This document shows, piece by piece, positions 38,382-46,409 of a stretch of DNA of 64,000 bases (positions within the stretch are counted from its first letter, which is position 1; each line of letters begins with the position of its first letter). Under the pieces are notes generated by a model. That model searched no databases. It was not told where the DNA came from and saw nothing but the letters and a program-made list of their open reading frames with translations. This stretch comes from Azospirillum sp. B21. GTDB taxonomy: Bacteria; Pseudomonadota; Alphaproteobacteria; Azospirillales; Azospirillaceae. The stretch is from the NCBI RefSeq assembly GCF_008364825.1, contig NZ_VTTO01000015.1:62001-126000 (forward strand), read 5' to 3'. A program made the position numbers and the translations under genes.

Positions 38382-39439
38382 CCTTAGATGTTTAGTCCCG
38401 GCATTTGATGGTGCGGATTTTGGGTGAAGCTGGAGGGGTCCTTCTCCCAAGCTCTGCAGACGAACTCGTATGGTGTCAGCCCCTTCAGGGTCTTGAGCCT
38501 GCGTGCGAAGTTGTAGGCCGCCACGAAGTCGGTGAGATGTTGCCGGAATTGGTCGTGGCTTTCGTAGTAGAAGCGCTTGACCGTGGCGTCCTTGAGGGTT
38601 CGGTTCATGCGCTCGACCTGGCCATTGGTCCACGGGTGCTTGGGCTTGGTCGTGCGGTGATCGATGCCATGGCGCGCACAGGCAAGTTCGAAGGCATGAG
38701 CCCGGAAGCGCTCGCCCTTGGCGATGGCTTCCTTGATCAGGGGGACGGCCGATCCGCCGCCGCCCGGTGTGGTGAACTGGATGCCGTTGTCGGTGAGCAC
38801 CGTGTGGATCTTGTAGGGGACAGCGGCGATCAGGCGCAGCAGGAAGTCTTTGGAGGTCGCTGTCGTCGCCGTCTCATGCAGTTCGACGAAGGCGAACTTC
38901 GACGTTCGATCAATGGCGACGAACATGTGCAACTTGCTCTGTTCGGTCCGAACCTCGGCGATGTCGATATGGAAGAAGCCGATGGGATAGGCCTTGAACT
39001 TCCTGCGGACCGGCTTGTCTCCTTCGACATCAGGCAGGCGGGCAATGCCATGGCGCTGCAAGCATCGATGCAGTGATGACCGGGTCAGGTGGGGGATTGT
39101 CGGCTGCAGGGCATAGAGGCAGTCATCGAGCGGCAGCAGGGTATAGCGCCGGAAAGCGACGATGACTGCCTCTTCTTCCACCGGCAGCACCGTCGAACGA
39201 GGTGCCTTGGGACCGGTCTTCTTGTCGGTTACCGTGGGCCGCGCTTTCCACTTGGCAACCGTCTTCGGGTTGATCCCATAGCGTTTGGCCAGAACCCTCA
39301 GGCTCTCTTGACTATGTTGTATCGCTCGACGGATCGCCTCTGTCGTCGTGGCGCTCCCATGGAGTACTTAGCCCATAGTGCATCCCTCCATTCCTGCGGG
39401 TAGAATGCACCATCAAATGCCGGGACTAAACATCTAAGG
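38382..39439 (-). mobile_element. IS481-family insertion sequence (1058 bp)
   Basis: Perfect 33-bp terminal inverted repeats lie at 38382-38414 and 39407-39439, beginning CCTTAGATGTTTAGTCCC. The single transposase gene is on the minus strand and nearly fills the element. No direct target duplication is evident in the flanks, which fits a later deletion on one side. The right end abuts the remnant of a MocR-type regulator whose 5' part is missing, and the left end lies 92 bp after brxHI. Confidence 0.9.
38384..39376 (-). pseudogene. IS481-family transposase with a stop at codon 3
   Basis: The protein reads as a full IS481 transposase. A helix-turn-helix N-terminus (HGSATTTEAIRRAIQ then YGINPKTVAKW) precedes a DDE integrase core with HIDIAEV, TVLTDNGIQFT and the NGQVERMNRTLKD glutamate block. 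Related proteins commonly start MG-x-VLHGSATTTEA. Here the ATG (39376) and GGC are followed by TAA at 39368-39370, in place of the usual third codon, and the frame is then open to 38384. Without another start such as a downstream GTG the gene would not be made. The simplest reading is a nonsense mutation, but translation from an internal start cannot be excluded. Confidence 0.8.
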
Positions 39440-39655
39440 TTGCCTAACGAGTGGACCCGCGGTGAGTTCATCATGCGCTTGCGTGGGACGGGGATCGGTA
39501 TCGTCGGCAGCGATGCCTTTGCCGTGTCGACGCTGCCGGAGGCTGTCGGTGTCGCGCTCGGCGCCCCGAAGGACCGCCAGGATCTGCGCGAGGCATTGCG
39601 GCAAGTGGCCGACCTTCTGGCCGAGGCACCTGCCATGTCTTCCATGGTCGTATGA
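39440..39655 (+). pseudogene. C-terminal remnant of a MocR/PdxR-type (GntR-aminotransferase) regulator
   Basis: The 71 residues starting immediately at the IS481 right end (PNEWTRGEFIMRLRGTGIGI, then VGSDAFAV, LPEAVGVALGAP and a terminal helix) match the C-terminal end of the PLP-dependent aminotransferase domain of MocR-family regulators. The N-terminal HTH and most of the aminotransferase domain are absent from the window on the other side of the IS, so an IS-associated deletion removed them. Not expected to be functional. Confidence 0.75.
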
Positions 39656-39665
39656 ATTCCGCCGG

Positions 39666-39731
39666 CATATTGCATGCATTCAGGTTGACATTGTAGGCCA
39701 CAGCGGAGCATACAATTTCATATTGCATGCA
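39666..39731. promoter_or_regulatory. 13-bp direct repeat and candidate promoter upstream of the DUF983 gene
   Basis: CATATTGCATGCA occurs at 39666-39678 and again at 39719-39731, 53 bp apart start to start (five helical turns). Between them are TTGACA (39685-39690) and TACAAT (39711-39716) with a 20-bp spacer. Paired direct repeats are how MocR-type regulators bind, and the remnant of such a gene is adjacent, so this may be its old operator. Confidence 0.45.
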
Positions 39732-39767
39732 GGCATTGTCTGCCATTGCCTCCCGAAGGAACACGCG

Positions 39768-40202
39768 ATGTCATCCGAACAGGAGTGGCCGCCTCTTCCC
39801 CCTTTCAGCACTGGCCTGCGTGGTCGCTGCCCACGCTGCGGCCTGGGTCATCTGTTCAGTGGCTTCCTGACGCTACGCTCCCACTGCGAGGTCTGTGGTC
39901 TGGACTACTCCTACGCCGATCCGGCTGACGGCCCCGCCTTCTTCGTCATCTGCTTCGCCTGCATTCCCACGGTCATCCTGGCGCTCTGGATAGAGGCTAA
40001 GTTCGAGGCCCCTTACTGGGTACACCTCGCCACGACCTTGCCGTTCCTGTTGCTGACCTGTATTCCGCCCTTGCGGCCGTTGAAGGGTTGGCTGGTGGCC
40101 AGCCAGTACTTCTACAACGCCGAGGAAGCCCGTTTCGGTACAGCCGCGCCAACCCAGCCGCCTGTGGCCCCGCCCGCAGGCAAAGACACGCGCTCGACCT
40201 GA
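39768..40202 (+). CDS. DUF983 domain protein
   Basis: This 144-residue protein has an N-terminal zinc-ribbon-like part, with CPRCGLGHLF and CEVCGLDYSYADPADGPAFF at about residues 20-55. Two hydrophobic membrane segments (about 57-80 and 88-110) and a Pro-rich tail follow. This is the standard DUF983 layout, a small membrane protein often encoded near cytochrome oxidase genes in alphaproteobacteria; its function is not established. GAAGGA lies nine bases before the ATG. It seems to be transcribed from the promoter region that holds the 13-bp direct repeats. Confidence 0.88.
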   Translation: MSSEQEWPPLPPFSTGLRGRCPRCGLGHLFSGFLTLRSHCEVCGLDYSYADPADGPAFFVICFACIPTVILALWIEAKFEAPYWVHLATTLPFLLLTCIPPLRPLKGWLVASQYFYNAEEARFGTAAPTQPPVAPPAGKDTRST

Positions 40203-40257
40203 CTGCCGTCAGACTCCCCTGACGATATGATCGTGTCATAGCTTGGAGATATTCAAA

Positions 40258-40398
40258 ATGTACGATTGGTTCCCTTTGGTCTTCTTTCCGTTCAAGATTA
40301 TCGTGTTAGGCACGGGAATGTTCTTCGCCATCAAATGGCATCACGATCAAGCGAAGAAGGATCGAGCGAAGAAGAATAGCGAAACCAGAACACCGTAA
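40258..40398 (+). CDS. 46-residue single-pass membrane peptide
   Basis: A short open frame starts with ATG at 40258 and has GGAG nine bases upstream. It encodes one hydrophobic segment (residues about 4-26, WFPLVFFPFKIIVLGTGMFF) followed by a lysine-rich cytoplasmic tail with two AKKDR/AKKN repeats. The topology, the clean ribosome binding site and the position 55 bp after the DUF983 gene argue that it is a real small protein. No family is recognised. Confidence 0.6.
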   Translation: MYDWFPLVFFPFKIIVLGTGMFFAIKWHHDQAKKDRAKKNSETRTP

Positions 40399-40424
40399 GC
40401 GCCCGCCGCCACCGCATCCCCAAG

Positions 40425-40658
40425 ATGACGTTCAAGGTGACGAATTGGTCCTCCTATGAGTCGGGTCTGCGCCGACGCGGCAGCCTGACCTCTTGGGTCG
40501 ATGAGGCGGCGATCGCCGGCTGGCGGGCGGCTCCCCGGACCTCAGACGAAGAGGGCCAAGAGGCCGGGCACCCGCCTCCTTGCACCAACGCTCCCCAGTG
40601 CGGCAACTCCGGCTATCCCTGCAACACGCCGGCGTTCGCGGCTCGCCGTAAGGTTTGA
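40425..40658 (+). pseudogene. N-terminal fragment of an IS5-type transposase
   Basis: The first 38 residues (KVTNWSSYESGLRRRGSLTS, then WVDEAAIAGWRAAPRT) match the start of IS5-group transposases, which normally continue with RYSDAAIE and the DDE core. Here the similarity ends and unrelated sequence follows to a stop, so this is a truncated remnant. The similarity appears to extend a few codons upstream of 40425. Confidence 0.7.
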
Positions 40659-40664
40659 TAGCGA

Positions 40665-42140
40665 TTAAGCAGCCGGCGCCGCGTCGACGGACGCGTACAC
40701 CTTGATCTCCTGGAACTGTTCAATGGCGCGAGGACCGCACAGGACACCCATGCCGCTCTGCTTGAAGCCGCTCTCCTCGAAGTGCTCGGAGATCACACCC
40801 CAGCAGTTCATCCAAATGGTGCCCGCCTGAATGGCCTTACCGACGCGACGGGCGCGAGCGGCGTCTGCGGTGAAGATGGACGCCGCGAGGCCGAATTCCG
40901 TCGCATTGGTGCGGTAGATCGCGTCGGCTTCGTCCTCAAACAACTCGAGGGTCTGCACCGGTCCGAAGAGTTCGTTTTGAATGATGAAGGAATCGAGTGG
41001 CTGCACCTCGATCAGGCTCGGCCTGTAGAACGCGCCGCTCGCCAGCGGCCCCTCCGTGACCGGCCCGCCGCGCACAAGGATCGTCGCGGAGGATTCCGCT
41101 TCGGCGACGAGAGCATCGACCCGCCCGACGCTCGCCTTGTCGATCAATGGCCCGAGCTGGGCGTCGGGATCCTCGCTCTGGCCGAGCCGGACGTTCTCGT
41201 AGGCCTCGATCAACGCCGCCCGGAGGGCGTCGGCGATGCCGCGCTGAACGAGAACACGCGACCCCGTGCAGCAGAACTGCCCGTTCATCACAACCAGAGC
41301 CGTTACAATTTGCGGGACGACGACGCTGAGGTCCGCATCGTCGAAGACCACCAGCGGAGTTTTGCCGCCCAGTTCGAGGTTGAGGCGCTTCAGCGTCTTG
41401 GCGCCGTTCTCGGCGATCATCCGCCCGACCTTGGTGCTGCCCGTGTAGCTGATTGCGTTGACGTCGGGTGAGTCCACGAGCATGGCCGCGCCGATGCTTC
41501 CGCTTTCGGTGATGATATTCAATGCGCCGGGTGGGAGAAGCTTTGTTGCGGCCACGGCCTCGGCGAACAACGCATTGGTCAGTGCGGTCTGGTGTGGCAT
41601 CTTGAGCACGACGGTGCATCCCGCGGCAAGGGCCGGGCCCATGGCACGAATGGAGAGGATGATCGGTGAGTTCCAGGGGGAGATCACTCCGACCACGCCC
41701 ATCGGCTCGGGGGTGGATCGGAAGTGCACGCCCGGAGCCGATTCAAGCGCCCGGCCGGCCGTCTGAAGCATGGCGGTCGCGGCTGAATAGCGGAGCCATT
41801 CGGCCGATCCTTGCAGTTCCCATTGCGTTTGGGCAAGGAGCTTGCCCCCCTCGCGGCTGAGCATGCGCGCAATCTCAGGCCCATGCGCCTCGATGCGGTC
41901 TGCCAGTTCAAAGAGTGCGCGGGAGCGGAGACCCCGGTCTTGCGACCAAGCGGTCGTATCGAACACCGTCCGGGCGGCGTCAATCGCCTGTCGCGCCTCG
42001 TCGGCACCGATATCGGTGTAGGTGCCGAGCACCTCGCCGGTCGAAGGGCTGATCGATTCGCGAACCGTTCCGCCGCCATTCCAAGCGCCATTGATCCAGT
42101 TCAGGCGCGGATCGGGCGTGGTCGTAAAATGCTGTGTCAT
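40665..42140 (-). CDS. aldehyde dehydrogenase family protein
   Basis: This 491-residue NAD(P)-dependent aldehyde dehydrogenase has all family motifs: the cofactor-binding SPWNSPIILS and VVLKMPHQTA blocks, the catalytic glutamate in LELGGKTP (about residue 254) and the nucleophilic cysteine in GQFCCTGSRV (about residue 289). FGLAASIFT lies near the C-terminus. The specific substrate cannot be read from the sequence. It is transcribed leftward, 205 bp downstream of the TetR regulator on the same strand, and the gap holds a large AT-rich palindrome. It may complete oxidation of an aldehyde made by the nearby acyl-CoA genes. Confidence 0.93.
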   Translation of the reverse strand: MTQHFTTTPDPRLNWINGAWNGGGTVRESISPSTGEVLGTYTDIGADEARQAIDAARTVFDTTAWSQDRGLRSRALFELADRIEAHGPEIARMLSREGGKLLAQTQWELQGSAEWLRYSAATAMLQTAGRALESAPGVHFRSTPEPMGVVGVISPWNSPIILSIRAMGPALAAGCTVVLKMPHQTALTNALFAEAVAATKLLPPGALNIITESGSIGAAMLVDSPDVNAISYTGSTKVGRMIAENGAKTLKRLNLELGGKTPLVVFDDADLSVVVPQIVTALVVMNGQFCCTGSRVLVQRGIADALRAALIEAYENVRLGQSEDPDAQLGPLIDKASVGRVDALVAEAESSATILVRGGPVTEGPLASGAFYRPSLIEVQPLDSFIIQNELFGPVQTLELFEDEADAIYRTNATEFGLAASIFTADAARARRVGKAIQAGTIWMNCWGVISEHFEESGFKQSGMGVLCGPRAIEQFQEIKVYASVDAAPAA

Positions 42141-42270
42141 GGCTTCGTTCCATCTGGGTGCCCGCTGCCGTCGAGAGATGGGATCAGGCCGTGAGCGGGA
42201 TCCGGCATGACCTTCAGGCTGCTACGGGAGGGGCGTCGGAAGCTTCCGGCCGCCGCAGCGTCAGCTACGT

Positions 42271-42300
42271 CAATATATGTGAGGCCTCATTTATATATTG
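42271..42300. promoter_or_regulatory. AT-rich palindrome upstream of the aldehyde dehydrogenase gene
   Basis: The sequence is a near-perfect inverted repeat centred on GAGGCCTC, with arms CAATATATGTGAGG and CCTCATTTATATATTG (one two-base offset). It lies 131 bp before the aldehyde dehydrogenase ATG and 45 bp after the TetR stop, in a strongly AT-rich island. It is a good candidate operator for the TetR-family repressor encoded next to it. Confidence 0.55.
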
Positions 42301-42345
42301 TCAACGGGTTTTCGACCGCCGAAATGAGGCATGGTCGGTATCGGT

Positions 42346-42972
42346 TCAGGCCTTCAGGTGCAAGCTGTCGGCGACTTGGCTATAATAGCGATCGAGGAGG
42401 ATCGCACCGTCGGACGGGGAGAAGACGTAAAGGCGCATGATGCCCTCGAAAGCCAGGGACAAGCGCTCGCCAACGGCGATCGGATCGATGTGGAGGGGCA
42501 CGCGCCCTTCATCCCGGGCTGCGAGGATGCTGCGTTGCAGAACTTGGATGAGGCCAGCCTCGGAGCGGCGGAGCATGGCGGCGACATCCGGGTTCCGGGC
42601 ACCCTCGCTCGCGATCTCAGCCCGCAGAACCGCAAGGTCATGCCCTTCCTTCGTCAGGAAGAGGTCGCTCAAGGTCGCCTTGACGGCCGTCACGCTCAGA
42701 TCGTTCGCCCAGAACCGGACGATCATATCATGGTGCCGCTTTAGGTCCGCCTCGATCAAAGCGATGATGAGCGCCTCTTTGTTCGGGTAGTATTGATAGA
42801 TGTTGGCGACGCTAACGCCTGCAGCCGCGCTGATCTCGGCTGTCGATGAGGCATGAAAGCCGCGCGCGATGAAGCATGCGCGTGCCCCGTCAAGAATCTG
42901 GGTCATCCGTTCTTGCCGGGCCTGTTCGTTCACCGGACGGCCGCGCTGGACCGGTTTCTTGGTCGTGCTCAT
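42346..42972 (-). CDS. TetR/AcrR family transcriptional regulator
   Basis: This 208-residue regulator has the N-terminal TetR helix-turn-helix (ARACFIARGFHASSTAEISA, then AGVSVANIYQYYPNKEALI, residues about 30-75) and a helical ligand-binding C-terminal domain. A basic tail at residues 1-14 (STTKKPVQRGRP) precedes the HTH. It probably represses the aldehyde dehydrogenase gene downstream on the same strand and perhaps its own gene; the palindrome at 42271-42300 is a candidate site. The ligand is unknown. Confidence 0.92.
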   Translation of the reverse strand: MSTTKKPVQRGRPVNEQARQERMTQILDGARACFIARGFHASSTAEISAAAGVSVANIYQYYPNKEALIIALIEADLKRHHDMIVRFWANDLSVTAVKATLSDLFLTKEGHDLAVLRAEIASEGARNPDVAAMLRRSEAGLIQVLQRSILAARDEGRVPLHIDPIAVGERLSLAFEGIMRLYVFSPSDGAILLDRYYSQVADSLHLKA

Positions 42973-43192
42973 GAAAGCACAGTACGTATAAACGAGCGAT
43001 CACTTCAAGAATCTTGTCGAGCCAACGCGGCGGCAGCCGGGCGGCACCGTCACATTCCCGGTGGCCGCCCGTTGGTGCGCATTGCCGACGAGCCGGATAT
43101 CCGGCCTTCGGTGGTCTGGTCCGGGAAGAGGAGAAGGCGGCGCTCCGGCATTTCCGGTGCGGTGATTTGGCTTGGTGTGGTCCGCCGAGGGT

Positions 43193-44464
43193 TCAGATGG
43201 CGCCCAAGGCGGTTGCGGAGGTCGCCGGTTGCCAGTTTCCGATGCCGCCCTGATTGCCGCGAGCGCTTTGCCACTTGAACTCCAGCCGGGCGAGCTGGTC
43301 GCGGTGCACCTCGTCAGGTCCATCGGCGAGCCGCAGGAAACGCGCGGTTGCATAGGCGGCGGCAAGGCCAAAGTCATTGCCGGTTCCGCCGCCACCGAAC
43401 GCCTGGATCGCCCAGTCCGTCACCTTGCACGCCATGTTGGGTACGGCAATCTTGATCATGGCGATCTCCGCCCGCGCTTCCTTGTTGCCGACGGTGTCCA
43501 TCATGTGCGCAGCCTTCAGCGTCAGGAGGCGTGCCTGTTCGATCATGATGCGCGCCTCCGCGATCCGCTCGCGGGTCACCGACTGTTCCGCGACGGGCTT
43601 GCCGAAGGTCACCCGTTCGCTGGTACGGCGGCACATCTTGGCAAGCGCCCTTTCGGCAAGCCCGATCAGGCGCATGCAGTGATGGATACGCCCAGGTCCG
43701 AGGCGGCCCTGGGCGATCTCGAAACCGCGTCCCTCGCCCAGCAGCATGTTGGAGGCGGGCACACGCACGTTCTCGAACCGAACCTCCGAAGCGCGATCCG
43801 GCATGCCATAGTAGCCGAACACCGGGAGTGCGCGCTCGACGGTCACGCCGGGGGTGTCCTTGGGCACGAGGATCATGGACTGGGGCGCGTCCCGATCCAG
43901 CCCATCCCCTGATTTTCCCATGAAGATCAGGATCTTGCACCGTGGATCGGTGGCGCCCGTCGTGTACCATTTCCGCCCGTTGAGGACGTATTCGTCGCCG
44001 TCGCGGGTTATCGCGCTCCGGATGTTCTTGGCGTCCGAAGAGGCGACGTCAGGTTCGGTCATGGCGAAGCTGGAGCGGATTTCGCCCGCGAGGAGCGGCT
44101 TCAGCCAACGTTCCTTCTGTTCTTCGGTGCCATAGCGCACCAGCACTTCCATGTTGCCGGTATCGGGCGCGTTGCAATTGAACACCTCCGGCGCCAGATG
44201 CGACCGGCCCATGATCTCACACAATGGCGCGTATTCGACGTTGTTCAGGCCGGCGCCGTACTCCGACTCCGGCAGGAACAAGTTCCACAGGCCAGCCGCC
44301 CGGGCCTTGGGCTTCAGTTCCTCAATGACCGGAAAGACCTTCCAAGGCCCCAATTCTTCGGCTTCACGGTAGTACCGTGCTTCATTGGGGTAGATATGCT
44401 CCTCCATGAACGCGAGAAGCCGGTGCTCATAGTCGCGAACCCGCTCGGATTTATACGGAATCAT
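43193..44464 (-). CDS. acyl-CoA dehydrogenase, ACAD10/11 type
   Basis: This 423-residue flavoprotein dehydrogenase has FAMTEPDVASSDA (FAD/substrate loop) and the YVLNGRKWYTTGA signature. FGKPVAEQ lies in the flavin-binding helix, and a C-terminal QAFGGGGTGND-RLADGPDEVH block is characteristic of the subgroup related to human ACAD10/11. That subgroup is often found with an aminoglycoside-phosphotransferase-like kinase, and one is encoded 2.8 kb away (47281-48348). The gene is divergent from the GntR regulator, with a shared promoter region that contains a palindromic motif. A 220-bp gap separates it from the TetR gene. Confidence 0.92.
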   Translation of the reverse strand: MIPYKSERVRDYEHRLLAFMEEHIYPNEARYYREAEELGPWKVFPVIEELKPKARAAGLWNLFLPESEYGAGLNNVEYAPLCEIMGRSHLAPEVFNCNAPDTGNMEVLVRYGTEEQKERWLKPLLAGEIRSSFAMTEPDVASSDAKNIRSAITRDGDEYVLNGRKWYTTGATDPRCKILIFMGKSGDGLDRDAPQSMILVPKDTPGVTVERALPVFGYYGMPDRASEVRFENVRVPASNMLLGEGRGFEIAQGRLGPGRIHHCMRLIGLAERALAKMCRRTSERVTFGKPVAEQSVTRERIAEARIMIEQARLLTLKAAHMMDTVGNKEARAEIAMIKIAVPNMACKVTDWAIQAFGGGGTGNDFGLAAAYATARFLRLADGPDEVHRDQLARLEFKWQSARGNQGGIGNWQPATSATALGAI

Positions 44465-44520
44465 GCCTTGTCCTCGTTTGGATTTGAGACCCCATTGTAG
44501 GGCAAACGATATTATCTGGC

Positions 44521-44543
44521 AAGATCGTCTGACAATCGATCTT
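44521..44543. promoter_or_regulatory. candidate GntR operator between the acyl-CoA dehydrogenase and gntR genes
   Basis: An inverted repeat AAGATCG / CGATCTT (9-nt spacer) contains the core TCGTCTGACAA at 44525-44535. Nearly the same core, TCGTCTGACGA, lies in the other divergent region of this cluster at 48433-48443. The shape (short palindrome around a central T) is typical for GntR/FadR-type regulators. Confidence 0.6.
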
Positions 44544-44597
44544 GACGCTGAGGCGCGAATCGACTTAGTTCTGGCATGCGATCGAGAGGGGATTACC

Positions 44598-45290
44598 GTG
44601 GCTGAGCGTCAACGTCCGAACACCGATACGACGTCCGAGTTCGAGGACGAGCGCGGTTCCGCGCACGCGCCAAGCGCCGCCGGACAGCTGCGGCGTTCCA
44701 TATTGCGCGGCCTTCACGAGGGACTTTTCGCGCCTGGCCAGCGGCTCGTCGAAACCGATCTGATCGCTCAATTCGGCGTCAGCCGGCCGACCGTCCGCGA
44801 ATGCATTTCACGTCTTGCGGCGGAAGGTGTTGTCGAAGTCCTCCCCTATCGGGGCGCCTCCATCCGGCGCCTGAGCACGGAAGAGGTTGTCGGCGCGTTG
44901 CAGTTGCTGGAGGTGTGCAACGGGCTGGCCAGCCGGCTGGCCGCTCAGCGCATCGATCAACCCGGCAACCGCGACGCCTTCGTTGCCGCCTGGGAGAAGC
45001 TCCGCCGTTTTGAAAACGGGCCGGACGACTATTCGCAGATCAGCGCGCGCGATGCCTTCTACGGAACCATCAACCGGATTTCCGGCAATCGCGAACTGCA
45101 GCGGATTGTTCCCAGCATCCAAGTCAATTTGATCCGCAGTTCCGTCCAGCAGACGCTCCGAGAGCGGTTCCGCGACTATAAGGCCGTGGCGGGGGCGATT
45201 CTCGCCGGGGATGCCGAAGCGGCCGAGCGCGAAGCCCGCAATCACATAGCCCGCATCACGGCGTTGGCGAAAGAACGCGCGGCAGACTGA
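44598..45290 (+). CDS. GntR family regulator with FCD domain
   Basis: Translation from the GTG at 44598, preceded by GAGAGGGG, gives 230 residues. The winged HTH (residues about 30-95) shows APGQRLVETDLIAQFGVSRP, the TVRECISRLAAEGVVE recognition helix and YRGASIRRL. The C-terminal FCD ligand-binding domain has LLEVCNGLASRLAA and a terminal histidine-containing ARNHIARI helix that normally binds metal. An open frame continues 135 bases upstream, but that stretch is the operator region. It is divergent from the acyl-CoA dehydrogenase and probably controls both this gene pair and the phosphotransferase operon through the shared motif. The ligand is likely a small carboxylate or acyl-CoA. Confidence 0.9.
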   Translation: MAERQRPNTDTTSEFEDERGSAHAPSAAGQLRRSILRGLHEGLFAPGQRLVETDLIAQFGVSRPTVRECISRLAAEGVVEVLPYRGASIRRLSTEEVVGALQLLEVCNGLASRLAAQRIDQPGNRDAFVAAWEKLRRFENGPDDYSQISARDAFYGTINRISGNRELQRIVPSIQVNLIRSSVQQTLRERFRDYKAVAGAILAGDAEAAEREARNHIARITALAKERAAD

Positions 45291-45307
45291 CCGCGACGCC
45301 ATCGACC

Positions 45308-45470
45308 GGTTCCGTCAGGTGCCGGGCCCAGTCTGAACTGGCGACCCGATGGTCAGGCGGACACCATGAATTGCGCGACGGAAGGGACGTCGCGCAGCGT
45401 GGCGAGCCGCTGGACATGGATCGCCAGTCGCTGCGCCGCCGAGCAAAATGGCGCGAAGGCTGACAGAACC
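45308..45470. mobile_element. 163-bp MITE-like internally deleted IS6-type element
   Basis: Both ends match those of the larger element at 62066-63029: the left 130 bases align with 62066-62200 and the right 40 bases with 62990-63029. Terminal repeats are imperfect (GGTTCCGTCAGG against GGTTCTGTCAGC). The interior with the transposase gene is gone. The junction is a single copy of an 11-base sequence (CTGCGCCGCCG at 45431) that occurs twice in the parent. It lies between the GntR gene and the convergent SDR gene. Confidence 0.75.
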
Positions 45471-45523
45471 GGTGGGGCCGTCCACCACATCACCTCAAAA
45501 TCCGGTGCGTCGTTTCGCCCAAT

Positions 45524-46327
45524 TTATTCGGCGGAGGGCTCGGTCCCTCTTTTCATGCTGCGCTGGAGCTTGGCCATACCAGCGATCCAGCGATCGTAAT
45601 TATCCGCCTTGTGGCGCAGATAGGTGCCGACCTTCGCATGCGGAAGAATGAGGAACTGTTCCTCCCTCACTCCCTGAAGGGCCGCCGCCGCGACCTCCTT
45701 CGCACTGAGGACTCCATCATTCGATTGCGGCCCCTCGGGGAGGCCACGAAGCATCGGCGTGTCGACACCTTGCGGACAAAGAATGGAAACTCTGATACCG
45801 TCATCGAAATGAGTAAACGCCAGATTTTCGGCAAAGCCGACCGCCGCGTGCTTGGTCGTGGCGTAGACGGCACTGCCCACTTGCGACAACAAGCCGGCCG
45901 CCGACACGGTGTTCAGGAAATGGCCTCCGCCGCGCGCTTTCATGCGCGGTACGAGCAGGCGAGCCGCCTCGACATGCGCCATCACGTTGACCTTCCAGGC
46001 CTGCTGCCAGACCTCCGGCGCGGCACCCGCCGCATTGGCGAATGCGGGATCGAAGCCGGTTGCAACGCCGGCGTTCGAGCAAAACAGATCAATCGGGCCG
46101 TCGTTCTCTTCCGTTTCTGCGATGAGTGCCGCGAGCGCAGCCGGATCGGATACGTCGCATTCCCGGCTTCCGCCCCCGATTGCCTCGGCCACCGAACGCG
46201 CGCCCCCAGCATCGCGATCAGCGACGATCACCTTCGCCGCTCCCGCGGCCGCCAGCGCCTCGCACAACGCCCGGCCGATGCCACTGGCGCCGCCGGTAAC
46301 GACAGCAATCCTGCCATCCAAGTCCAT
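45524..46327 (-). CDS. SDR family NAD(P)-dependent oxidoreductase
   Basis: This 267-residue classical short-chain dehydrogenase has the cofactor motif TGGASGIG at residues 11-18, the NAG motif (SNAGVATG) near residue 90 and the catalytic SAAG..Y-x-x-x-K set, with Tyr near 154 (YATTKHA). The ATG at 46327 has GAGG six bases upstream; the frame stays open further upstream without conserved sequence. It is the last gene of a minus-strand operon with the 3-hydroxyacyl-CoA dehydrogenase (82 bp upstream) and the phosphotransferase. It probably oxidises or reduces a hydroxy/keto acyl intermediate, comparable with LvaD in levulinate catabolism. Confidence 0.9.
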   Translation of the reverse strand: MDLDGRIAVVTGGASGIGRALCEALAAAGAAKVIVADRDAGGARSVAEAIGGGSRECDVSDPAALAALIAETEENDGPIDLFCSNAGVATGFDPAFANAAGAAPEVWQQAWKVNVMAHVEAARLLVPRMKARGGGHFLNTVSAAGLLSQVGSAVYATTKHAAVGFAENLAFTHFDDGIRVSILCPQGVDTPMLRGLPEGPQSNDGVLSAKEVAAAALQGVREEQFLILPHAKVGTYLRHKADNYDRWIAGMAKLQRSMKRGTEPSAE

Positions 46328-46409
46328 GTCAGCCTCATGTGATCGTTGGCATCCGCGCCGCTTCAACGGACAATGCGCCGCAGCATGCCGCCATTCGCGC
46401 CCATTGGTC

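Noticed and set aside
38382..39439. Target-site duplication around the IS481 element
   Set aside because: The bases next to the two inverted repeats do not match in direct orientation.
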